From IMG/VR virus record IMGVR_UViG_3300005529_000442, positions 1 through 24,913 of that record: a DNA stretch of 24,913 nt. One strand, 5' to 3'. Made by a program: the position numbers and the translations under genes. The DNA comes from a virus. How positions within the stretch are numbered: the stretch's first letter is position 1; each line of letters starts with the position of its first letter. Below the pieces are notes generated by a model that saw only the letters and a program-made list of their open reading frames with translations, did no database searches and had not been told where the DNA came from. Below, in pieces: positions 13,217 through 19,417 of the stretch.

Positions 13217-13990
13217 TCACTCCAGGGTGGAGATATCGAGCATGAAGCCCGTGTAGTCGCCGGAGTCGTCCAGCGCGCCAGGGCCCAGGTAGTTGAGGTT
13301 TTCCAGCAGCAGCCCGGCCTCGATGCGGCCGTCCGGACCTGCGGTGCGCGGCGCGGGGACCACGGAGTCCGGATCAGGCGCGCCGAAGTAGGTGCCCCAC
13401 GGATCGAAGACGTTGCGCAGGTCCATCTGCAGGCCGATGGTCTCGAGCGGGACGATCGGGTTCGGCGCCACCGGCCAGCTGCTTTCCGGAGGCGGCAGCA
13501 CGCTGGCGTCGAATTCCTCGTAGACCTCGAGCACGAGGGTCATGAAGAAGCCGGCCAGGTGCTGTCGCCCTTCGGCGCTGATCTCGCTTCGGGTGCGAAC
13601 CTGCTTGTAAGCCTGCACCACGTCACCGAGGGGCTTGTCGGTGAGGACGAGGTTCTCGACGGTGTAGGCGAGCGCCTCCAGGCTGTCCTGGGCGCTGATC
13701 TCGTCCGGCGCCTGCAGCCGCGCCTCGATCTCGATCTCGACGTCGGTGTTGAACTTCGGCACGCCCATGGTGGCGTTGCGGTCGGCGTTGGCCTTATCGT
13801 CCTGGCCGCAGCGCACGAGGATCCGCGCATGCCCCACGGTGAGCTCCAGGCCCTCGGTCGGCCAGTCGCCGGGCGAGTCGATGGTCCAGTCGAAGCTGTT
13901 GGCCACCTTTGCCCGTTGCAGCGCGTCGACCACCGCCAGGCGCAGCAGCCGCCGCGCCAGCATGGGGCGCATCTGGACCACCATGGCCAT
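13217..13990 (-). CDS. Tail terminator/completion-like protein
   Basis: The protein has 257 residues. The ATG at 13990 follows CGGAG by 8 bases. Residues about 12-160 show the pattern of a gpU/tail-terminator or Mu gp37-type protein: an N-terminal helix for ring packing (LARRLLRLAVVDALQRAKVA), a beta segment 'LTVGHARILVRCGQDDK', 'FNTDVEIEIEARLQA', a helix 'QDSLEALAYTVENLVLTDKPLG', and 'GFFMTLVLEVYEEF'. Residues 165-257 are an extra Pro/Asp-rich tail not expected in gpU, ending YTGFMLDISTLE. It sits between the head-tail joiner and the sheath genes, the right place for a protein that closes the tube. No motif makes the family certain. Confidence 0.6.
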   Translation of the reverse strand: MAMVVQMRPMLARRLLRLAVVDALQRAKVANSFDWTIDSPGDWPTEGLELTVGHARILVRCGQDDKANADRNATMGVPKFNTDVEIEIEARLQAPDEISAQDSLEALAYTVENLVLTDKPLGDVVQAYKQVRTRSEISAEGRQHLAGFFMTLVLEVYEEFDASVLPPPESSWPVAPNPIVPLETIGLQMDLRNVFDPWGTYFGAPDPDSVVPAPRTAGPDGRIEAGLLLENLNYLGPGALDDSGDYTGFMLDISTLE

Positions 13991-14003
13991 CCGCGTGTCT
14001 CCG

Positions 14004-14333
14004 TCAGGCCGGCGCGCCGAGCGCGTTCAGCAGCAGCAGCGCATGCCCGTGGCTATCCGGCTTGGGCTTGCGCACCGTGAAGCTGACGCCGGTGCGGATG
14101 CAGGTGCACTGCTCGCCCTGGCGCGGCAGGCGCGGAAAATCGGAGACGCGGATGCCGACCGCCGGGCCGGTGGTCATCACCGGCACGCCGCCGGCGAGCG
14201 ACTCCTCCTGGTAGGCCTCGTCGTAGACGCCAGCGGCCTGGAACGGCTGCAGGCCGGCCAGGCTCCAGGTGAAGGGCTCGCCGAAAACCCCGAGCAGGGG
14301 CCCGATGACGAGGCTGTTCCAGTCCACGCTCAT
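14004..14333 (-). CDS. Head-tail joining protein (lambda gpFII-like)
   Basis: The protein has 109 residues, close to lambda gpFII (117). The layout fits: N-terminal helix with 'GPLLGVFGEPFTWSL', an unstructured middle, then 'VPVMTTGPAVGIRVSDFPRLPRQGEQCTCIRTGVSFTVRKPKPDSHGHALLLLNAL'. The latter corresponds to the FII beta-barrel pattern (PSL.V...D...LrrGd.v.I....f.V....pD..G...L.L). gpFII caps the portal-gpW complex and docks the tail. In lambda it follows gpE; here the homing endonuclease sits between them. Its ATG overlaps the endonuclease stop (ATGA, 14330-14333). Confidence 0.75.
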   Translation of the reverse strand: MSVDWNSLVIGPLLGVFGEPFTWSLAGLQPFQAAGVYDEAYQEESLAGGVPVMTTGPAVGIRVSDFPRLPRQGEQCTCIRTGVSFTVRKPKPDSHGHALLLLNALGAPA

Positions 14334-14989
14334 GCATCAGCCTCGCCGTTTCCCATGAGAAACGAATCAATACCCCAACGGGCGGCGCGTACCCGCGCGA
14401 TGACTTCCGGCGATCGCTTGCGGCGCATCTTGGCGATCACTTCCGGAGGTCGCGGCTTCCCACGCTTTGAAGCAGCAATGGTTTCGGATATCCGGGCGCG
14501 TTCTTCGGGCGTGCGCCGAGCGTTAGCTGCCGCCATCTTTGCAGCCAGTGCCGATCGCTGTTCCGGCGTTCTCTGCGCATGTACGGCGCGGAGTCGTGAA
14601 CGCGTTTCAGGAGAAACCTCTTTACCACGATGAATGTGCGAGATACGAAGCTTGAAGGATTCGGGCTGCGGGTGGCCGCTACGTCCATCACCGCCTATGG
14701 TGAGGTTATAACCACCACCAAACGTGCCAAACAAAGCTATGGCATCAATTTCAGCACGCGCCGCAGTCGGCCAGTCTGGATATGACGCGAGCTGTTCGAT
14801 GCCGAAGGCATCCGCACCATGCTTGCGAATCGCAGCACCGAGTAAGGTCTTGCACCGTAGGCTGGAACGTCTAGAGTTTCGGATATGTTCACCCCACCGA
14901 ACTCGGAGGGTCTTTGAGGTGATGCCTACATAGCACCTGCCATTTGCATGGCAGGTGACTAGGTAAAGCAAGACCTCACACGGGGACAT
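14330..14989 (-). CDS. GIY-YIG homing endonuclease with NUMOD3 repeats
   Basis: The protein has 219 residues from ATG at 14989, where the GIY-YIG module begins; the frame upstream is only the capsid gene out of frame. Domain order: GIY-YIG catalytic module at about 6-100 with 'LLYLVT' (7-12), 'CYVGITSK' (19-26), Arg31, His35 and the likely metal-binding Glu80, ending 'GGYNLTIGGDG'. Residues about 110-200 then hold three NUMOD3-type DNA-binding repeats (SPETRSRLR, TPEQRSALAAK, TPEERARIS). Free-standing members cut unoccupied alleles in rival phages and spread by repair. It separates the capsid and head-tail joiner genes. GC near its 5' end is about 52% over 100 bases, clearly below its neighbours, which suggests recent arrival. 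The last codons contain palindrome copy 3. Confidence 0.92.
   Translation of the reverse strand: MSPCEVLLYLVTCHANGRCYVGITSKTLRVRWGEHIRNSRRSSLRCKTLLGAAIRKHGADAFGIEQLASYPDWPTAARAEIDAIALFGTFGGGYNLTIGGDGRSGHPQPESFKLRISHIHRGKEVSPETRSRLRAVHAQRTPEQRSALAAKMAAANARRTPEERARISETIAASKRGKPRPPEVIAKMRRKRSPEVIARVRAARWGIDSFLMGNGEADA
14348..14363. repeat. 16-bp palindrome, copy 3 with one mismatch
   Basis: Plus-strand GTTTCCCATGAGAAAC differs from the other three copies at one base. It lies within the last codons of the endonuclease gene, 15 bases before the head-tail joiner start. Read on the minus strand its ATG is in frame with the endonuclease and would give MGNGEADA, ending on the ATGA overlap. Confidence 0.8.
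14934..14957 (-). promoter_or_regulatory. 10-bp hairpin with GCAA tetraloop in the endonuclease 5' coding region
   Basis: On the minus strand CACCTGCCAT pairs perfectly with ATGGCAGGTG around a GCAA (GNRA) loop, 32-56 nt into the endonuclease mRNA. Hairpins near the start of phage homing-endonuclease genes are known to limit their expression (for example in T4). The same role here is inference. Confidence 0.55.
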
Positions 14990-15002
14990 AAGCTGCGCTT
15001 GA

Positions 15003-16199
15003 TCAGGCGCCGGCGCGACCTGTGCGCAGCACCTCCGGCCTCGTAACGATGTGCAGCGGGTACGAATACACCTCCATCTTCCACCAGGCGTTGCGGTCCC
15101 GGTCGATGATGGGGATGACGTAGACCGGCTTGCCCGGGGTGTTGACCCACTCGAAGGTCTCGCCCGGCGCGTAGGCGACCTGGAAGACGCCGGGGGCGCC
15201 GACCGGGAAGAACTTGACCTTGTCGTCCGGGATCTTGATGGTGCTGTTGTCGTCCGAGCCGCGGTAGTTGACCCAGTTGATGCCGCCGAACTCGAACGAG
15301 CCGAACGCCGCGCCCTGGGTGCCGCCGCGGATGTCGCGCGCATCGCTCCAGTTCAGAAAGGTGCGGATGACGTCCGGATGGTTGACGAAGCTGTCGTAGA
15401 AGCCGTCACCGCAGAGGGCGTAGACCTGGGTGCTCGGCAGGAACGCGCCCTGCGCCGAGCGCGCCATGCTGCGGATGATCTGGTTGCACAGCGGGCGGAT
15501 CGAATTCGCCGTGCCGGCCGACAGGTTGAAGCCGATCTCCGCCGCGGCCTGGACGCCGAACTCGGCGAAGTAGTCGTAGTACACCGAGCCGTCCGCATCG
15601 AGCAGCTTGCCCTGCAGCGCCGCCAGGCGGTGATATTCCCAGGTGTACTCGATGTTGCTGGTCAGGCCGGTGGGGCCGTTGAGGCGGCGCGCCACTTCGG
15701 TCTGCAGCTGCATCAGCTCGGTCTCGGTGCCGAACTGGCGGATGCTCTGCAGCTCGTCGGCCTTGATGGTGTCGTCGTGCATCAGGCGCGGGCACTCGAA
15801 GTAGCGCGCCTGGCGCTTCTCGGTGGTGCGCTGGGTGCCGTCCGTGCCGCGCTGGCTGAACGGGATCAGCACCAGCTTGCCCTGCCGCTGCTCGATGATC
15901 AGCGCCTTGGTGCGGATCGGGAACGGCTCGAAGATGCCGAGGGAGCCGATGCCGGTCGGCCGGTAGGGCGCCTTCTCGATCGCGCTGGTCAGCTGGATGG
16001 TGGTGAACGGATCCGTGTGGAACACGTCCATGCTGATGCCGGCGAAGGCGACGAGCAGCAGGCCGCCATGGCCGATATCCGCGGCCGGCAGGGCGGCAGC
16101 CTCGGCGGGAGTGAGGCCGGAGACGGCGAACAGGCAGCCTGCCACCAGCGCGAACAGCGCCGCGGCCGCCCAGGAGAAGCGGGGGAACAGCTTGCTCAT
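15003..16199 (-). CDS. Major capsid protein (lambda gpE family) with hydrophobic N-terminal extension
   Basis: The protein has 398 residues. ATG at 16199 is chosen for AGAGGA 7 bases upstream; no Shine-Dalgarno precedes the internal Met57. From residue 57 (MDVFHTDPFTTIQLTSAIEK) the protein follows the gpE/Phage_cap_E pattern: 'EPFPIRTKALIIEQRQGKLVLIP', 'FECPRLMHDDTIKADELQSIR', 'HRLAALQGKLLDADGSVYYDYF', and a C-terminal 'FFPVGAPGVFQVAYAPGE...RPEVLRTGRAGA'. Residues 1-56 are unexpected: a 20-residue hydrophobic segment (9-28), a signal-peptidase-like 'PAEAAALPA', and a second hydrophobic stretch (45-56). They may be a delta-like domain removed by the head protease, or a membrane anchor. A terminator-like hairpin lies in the 76-base gap before it. 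Confidence 0.92.
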   Translation of the reverse strand: MSKLFPRFSWAAAALFALVAGCLFAVSGLTPAEAAALPAADIGHGGLLLVAFAGISMDVFHTDPFTTIQLTSAIEKAPYRPTGIGSLGIFEPFPIRTKALIIEQRQGKLVLIPFSQRGTDGTQRTTEKRQARYFECPRLMHDDTIKADELQSIRQFGTETELMQLQTEVARRLNGPTGLTSNIEYTWEYHRLAALQGKLLDADGSVYYDYFAEFGVQAAAEIGFNLSAGTANSIRPLCNQIIRSMARSAQGAFLPSTQVYALCGDGFYDSFVNHPDVIRTFLNWSDARDIRGGTQGAAFGSFEFGGINWVNYRGSDDNSTIKIPDDKVKFFPVGAPGVFQVAYAPGETFEWVNTPGKPVYVIPIIDRDRNAWWKMEVYSYPLHIVTRPEVLRTGRAGA

Positions 16200-16218
16200 G
16201 GTTGAGTCCTCTTTCTTC

Positions 16219-16253
16219 AAAGAAAAACCCCGCCTCGAGGCGGGGCGGGGTTT
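16219..16253 (-). terminator. Terminator-like hairpin upstream of the major capsid gene, two alternative folds
   Basis: On the minus strand CCCCGCC-TCGA-GGCGGGG (16245-16228) is followed by TTTTTCTTT, a textbook intrinsic terminator. An overlapping alternative pairs AAACCCCGCC (16253-16244) with GGCGGGGTTT (16234-16225) across a 9-nt loop. It lies between decoration (stop 16276) and capsid (start 16199) genes and ends 12 bases before the capsid Shine-Dalgarno. Confidence 0.75.
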
Positions 16254-16275
16254 GGTGGACAGCACGGGGCCGGGG

Positions 16276-17202
16276 TTAGCGCGCGATGATGCCGATGGCG
16301 GCGAGGGCGGCGAGGCCCGCGGTGATCTGCGCCGGGGTGTAGCTGGGATCCCAGATCAGCTCGGAGGCGTTGACCTCGCAGGACCGCGTAACGACGGCGC
16401 AGGCCACATCGCCCAGCGTGGCGTCGCGGGTGCCGTACAGGATGCCGGCCGGGGTCTGGCTGCCGTCCACCGCGGTGGCGACGCTGGTCAGGAACTTGCC
16501 GGCACCGGCGGCGGCGGCGACGGTGACGGTGAAGCTGTCGCCGGCGACGAAGGCAGTGCCGCCCGCGGTGATGGTGAAGCCCAGGCCGCCGCCGCTGAAG
16601 GCCGTGCCGGTGACACCGTGGCCGACTTCCTGGCCGTTGGGCGCGGTGACGACGAAGTGGGTGGCGTCGTCGAACTCCACGCCATAGACGCCGAGCTGCG
16701 GGGCGTGGCCGGTGGTGGTGACTGCGCTGCTGGTGCCGTTGCCGGTGTTGCCGCCGCCGGCGACGGCCACGGCGCTGGGCTTGTCCTGCGCGTCGGTGGT
16801 GGTGATGGCGAAGGTGTCGCCGGCCACGAAGGCGGTGCCGCCCGCGGTGATGGTGAAGCCGATGCCCAGCGCGCTGAACGCGACGCCGGTGCTGCCATTG
16901 GCGGTCTGGCCGTTGGGCGCGGTGACGGTGAAGTGCGTGGCGTCGGTGAAGACGAGGTTGTAGACGCCGATCTGCGTGGGCACCGCCACCGGGGTGATGG
17001 CGCCGAAGGTGCCGTTGCCGGTGTTGGTGCCCAGCGCCGCGGCGACCGCGGTGGCGCCGACCGTCTTTTTGCCGAGCACGGTGCCGGCGAGGACCTTGGC
17101 CGCGCCGGTGAGCACGGCCTGGTCGATGTAGCGGTGGCCGTTGGCCTGGGAGACGAGAAATCCGCCGTCGTGCCAGGTCTCGTTCAGGGGAGTCTGTGCC
17201 AT
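16276..17202 (-). CDS. Head decoration protein (gpD-like) with two inserted repeat domains
   Basis: The protein has 308 residues against about 110-130 for the HDPD/lambda gpD family. The family body is split. Residues 1-50 hold 'FLVSQANGHRYIDQAVLTGAAKVLAGTVLGKKT'; residues about 236-308 resume with 'ATAVDGSQTPAGILYGTRDATLGD...NASELIWDP...ALAAIGIIAR', the standard C-terminal half. Between them are two tandem homologous units, about 61-134 and 153-227, each with the pattern TGNGT...GVYxxxFxDATHFxVTAPNG...GxGFTITAGGTAFVAGDxFxIT. Decoration trimers stabilise the expanded capsid; the insert should project outward as a surface domain. ATG at 17202 follows AGAGGA by 8 bases. Immediate neighbours are scaffold and capsid, as expected. 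Confidence 0.88.
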   Translation of the reverse strand: MAQTPLNETWHDGGFLVSQANGHRYIDQAVLTGAAKVLAGTVLGKKTVGATAVAAALGTNTGNGTFGAITPVAVPTQIGVYNLVFTDATHFTVTAPNGQTANGSTGVAFSALGIGFTITAGGTAFVAGDTFAITTTDAQDKPSAVAVAGGGNTGNGTSSAVTTTGHAPQLGVYGVEFDDATHFVVTAPNGQEVGHGVTGTAFSGGGLGFTITAGGTAFVAGDSFTVTVAAAAGAGKFLTSVATAVDGSQTPAGILYGTRDATLGDVACAVVTRSCEVNASELIWDPSYTPAQITAGLAALAAIGIIAR

Positions 17203-17264
17203 GGATGAATCCTCTTGCGTAGGTGGAAGCCGGAAGCCCGGCCCGACGTGGGGGTTGAGAACGA

Positions 17265-18032
17265 CTACTTCAGGTCCGGGCGGACCTGCTTCATTGCGCG
17301 GTCCCAGCTCGCCTGGGAGGCCTGGGCACTGGTGTGGCCAAGCTCGCCGCCCGGACCCAGGTGCGGGTTGCGGTCGGCGCGCTGCTGCTGGCCGGCGCCG
17401 CTGGCTGGCGTGCCGCGAAGGACATCTAGCGCTTCGGCGCGGGAGAGCGTGGTGTTGAAGGCCAGCTTTGCGGCGAGCTGCGGATTGCGGGCGGCGGCGC
17501 GGTCGTTGAAAATGGCGGCGCAGCGCTGGCGCTCGCGGCGCCGGGCCTGGGCGATGGGGGAGTTGCCGCGCATCTCCTCCTCGTCGTCCCCATCCTCCAT
17601 CTCCTCGTCCTCGGACTCGCCGGAGTCGTCGGCCTTCTTGGACTTGCCCTTCTTGTCCTTGGGCTTGTCGTTTTCCTCTTCCGCGTAGTCCTTGTCGTCG
17701 TCGCCCTTCTCGGACTTCCCCTTCTTCTTGGAGTCGCCGTTGGAGCGGTCCTGGTCCTCGTGCTCGTCGTCCTCGTTGCCGCCCTCAGCGCCGGCCTCCT
17801 CGTCGCCGCCTTCGGCCTTGCCCTTCTTGCCCTTCTTGTCCTTGGGCTTGCCGTCTTCCTCTTCCTCCTCTTCGCGCTCGTCGTCCCCGGAGGCCTTGGG
17901 CTTGCGGGTGCCGCCGCGGCCGAGGCCGGCCAGGTGCGAGAAGGAAAGGGCGCGGCCGAGGCTGGCCATGAGGGTGGGCGCGGACGAAACCGTGCGCGGC
18001 GCGGCAAGGCCGGCCTTGAGCTGTGCAGCCAT
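17265..18032 (-). CDS. Capsid scaffold-like protein, acidic/lysine-rich
   Basis: The protein has 255 residues from ATG at 18032, chosen for AAGGAG 8 bases upstream; a GTG at 18041 overlaps this spacer. Residues 1-45 are small and hydrophobic. Residues about 46-155 are extremely charged, alternating Glu/Asp runs with PKDKKGK-type lysine clusters, and must be disordered. Residues 158-208 form a helical module (ARRRERQRCAAIFNDRAAARNPQLAAKLAFNTTLSRAEALDVL) of a type seen at the end of S49 protease-scaffold proteins. In lambda the scaffold (Nu3) is encoded inside the protease gene C. Here it is a separate gene 21 bases after the S49 gene and before decoration and capsid. The scaffold role is inferred from position and composition. 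Confidence 0.7.
   Translation of the reverse strand: MAAQLKAGLAAPRTVSSAPTLMASLGRALSFSHLAGLGRGGTRKPKASGDDEREEEEEEDGKPKDKKGKKGKAEGGDEEAGAEGGNEDDEHEDQDRSNGDSKKKGKSEKGDDDKDYAEEENDKPKDKKGKSKKADDSGESEDEEMEDGDDEEEMRGNSPIAQARRRERQRCAAIFNDRAAARNPQLAAKLAFNTTLSRAEALDVLRGTPASGAGQQQRADRNPHLGPGGELGHTSAQASQASWDRAMKQVRPDLK
17643..17850. repeat. 25-bp direct repeat inside the scaffold gene
   Basis: CTTGCCCTTCTTGTCCTTGG plus five more bases occurs at 17643-17667 and again at 17826-17850, 183 bp apart (61 codons, in frame), encoding the same KPKDKKGK segment. Recombination between the copies would delete 61 codons of the disordered region without a frameshift. Confidence 0.85.
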
Positions 18033-18053
18033 GGATGTCACTCCTTGCTTGGT

Positions 18054-18914
18054 TTATCCCAGCTCCTGGAGCAGGGCCTGAAATGCGGCGTCCGGCGCCA
18101 TAACGGCGTCGGCGAAGCCGAGGTCGACGCCGGCGGCGCCGAGGTAAGTGGCGGCCTCGGTGGCACGCACGCGCGAGGCCTTGAGGCCGCGGTTGCGCGC
18201 GACCGTGTCGACGAACAGCTCGCCCATGGTGTCGACGTCGGCCTGGAAGCGGGCGAGCGCCTCCTTGCTCAGCGGGATGACCTGCTGGCCGTCGGCCTTG
18301 CGCTTGCCGTACTGGATCAGCGTGACGTTGATGCCGCTCTCGCTCAGCGCCTGGCTGAAGTCGACGTGCATGCAGATGACGCCGACGCTGCCGGTGCCGC
18401 CGGTGCGCGGCACGATGATGCGGTCGGTGGCGCTGGCCAGGGCATAGGCGGCGGAATAGGCGTATTCGCTCAGCACCGACCAGATCGGCTTCTCGCCGCG
18501 CACCTGGTAGACCGCGTCGACTAGGTCGAAGCAGCCCGCCACCTCGCCGCCGGGCGATTCGATGTCCAGGACGATGGCGCGCACCGCCTCGTCCTCGAGC
18601 GCCATCGAGAGGCAGGCGCGGATCCCGTCGTAGCCGGTCATGCCGCTGTATGGCCGCATGGTGCCGAGCTTCTGCACCAGGGTGCCCGTGACCGGGATGA
18701 TCGCCACGCCTTCCACCACCTGGTACGGCCGGCTCTCGGCCGGCTCGTCCTCCAGGCCGAAGCTCTCGATCGCGAGCGTTTCGCCGTTGGCGTTGAACAG
18801 GTGCGCGATGCCGAAACGGTCGGCCAGCGCGGCCATGACCAGCTCCGCCTTGCGCGGCGTGATCGCCAGCGGCACGTTGAACAGGCGCTGGGCGAGGTGG
18901 GGCAGGTTGCGCAT
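18054..18914 (-). CDS. S49-family prohead protease (lambda gpC-like)
   Basis: The protein has 286 residues. The S49/SppA-like fold is clear: 'VEGVAIIPVTGTLV' (68-80), 'GYDGIRACLSMALEDEAVRAIVLDIESPGGEVAG' (94-127) with the conserved SPGG oxyanion motif, nucleophile Ser154 in 'YAYSAAYALAS', then 'GTGSVGVICMHVDFSQAL' and the general base Lys206 in 'KRKADG'. Such proteins cleave scaffold, portal and capsid N-termini during prohead maturation. The N-terminal 60 residues (NLPHLAQRLFNVPLAITPRKAELVMAAL) are the usual phage extension. Unlike lambda C, no scaffold is fused at the C-terminus. The ATG overlaps the M50 protease stop (TGATG at 18914), so the two proteases are translationally coupled. Confidence 0.92.
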   Translation of the reverse strand: MRNLPHLAQRLFNVPLAITPRKAELVMAALADRFGIAHLFNANGETLAIESFGLEDEPAESRPYQVVEGVAIIPVTGTLVQKLGTMRPYSGMTGYDGIRACLSMALEDEAVRAIVLDIESPGGEVAGCFDLVDAVYQVRGEKPIWSVLSEYAYSAAYALASATDRIIVPRTGGTGSVGVICMHVDFSQALSESGINVTLIQYGKRKADGQQVIPLSKEALARFQADVDTMGELFVDTVARNRGLKASRVRATEAATYLGAAGVDLGFADAVMAPDAAFQALLQELG

Positions 18915-19417
18915 CAGCGCACCAGCTCGGCGGCCGGCCGGCCGAGCAGCCAGCGGGCGATGTGCGCACCGTCGAACGGCGCGAACGGCAGCAGGTTGAT
19001 GACGGCCATCGAGGCGTTGACGATCACGCCGGCGTGGCCCATCGCCTGCAGGCCGGGAGCGACGTCCATCCGGCTCAGGGCATACCAGGCCAGGCTCATC
19101 GCGAGGTTGGCGGCCGGGCCGGCGGCGTGGACCAGCGCCAGGTCGCGCCGCGGGCGACGCAGCAGGCGGCTGTTGATCGGCAGCGGCCGGCCCCAGCCCA
19201 GGACCAGACCGGTGCCGGTGAGGATCAGCAGCAGCGGCAGCACCAGGGTGCCGGCCGGGCTGACGTGGCGCAGGGGGTTGAGGCTGAGGCGGCCGAGCGC
19301 CCGCGCGGTGCCGTCGCCCAGGGCCAGCGCGGCGTAGCCGTGGGCCACCTCGTGCAGGGTCAGGGCCAGCAGCACCGGCAGTAGCCAGACCGCCAGGGTG
19401 ATCAGCGTTGCGTTCAC
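18914..19417 (-). CDS. M50 (site-2 protease-like) intramembrane metalloprotease
   Basis: The protein has 167 residues, starting with GTG at 19417 that overlaps the portal stop (GTGA). It has all landmarks of the small bacterial site-2 protease group (YwhC-like): the zinc motif HEVAH (His22, Glu23, His26) inside a first hydrophobic helix; 'GRLSLNPLRHVSPAGTLVLPLLLIL' (42-66); 'GWGRPLPINSRLLRRPRRDLALVHAAGPAANLAMSLA' (74-110); and 'NLLPFAPFDGAHI' (141-153) with the third zinc ligand Asp149. Three to four membrane spans are expected. It should cut substrates within the membrane. The family is common in bacterial chromosomes but is not part of any phage head set I know. Overlaps on both sides show it is an established member of this operon, not a loose insertion. 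It is slightly shorter at the C-terminus than typical members (about 200-220). Confidence 0.9.
   Translation of the reverse strand: MNATLITLAVWLLPVLLALTLHEVAHGYAALALGDGTARALGRLSLNPLRHVSPAGTLVLPLLLILTGTGLVLGWGRPLPINSRLLRRPRRDLALVHAAGPAANLAMSLAWYALSRMDVAPGLQAMGHAGVIVNASMAVINLLPFAPFDGAHIARWLLGRPAAELVR

Noticed and set aside
14990-15343. The endonuclease frame stays open upstream into the capsid gene.
   Set aside because: The upstream residues are Ser/Arg-rich shadow of the capsid gene; the GIY-YIG module starts at the ATG at 14989.
16276-17202. The tandem repeats could indicate two fused decoration genes or a frameshifted gene.
   Set aside because: The frame is uninterrupted, and the repeats are homologous to each other but not to the gpD halves, so insertion of a repeat domain is the better reading.
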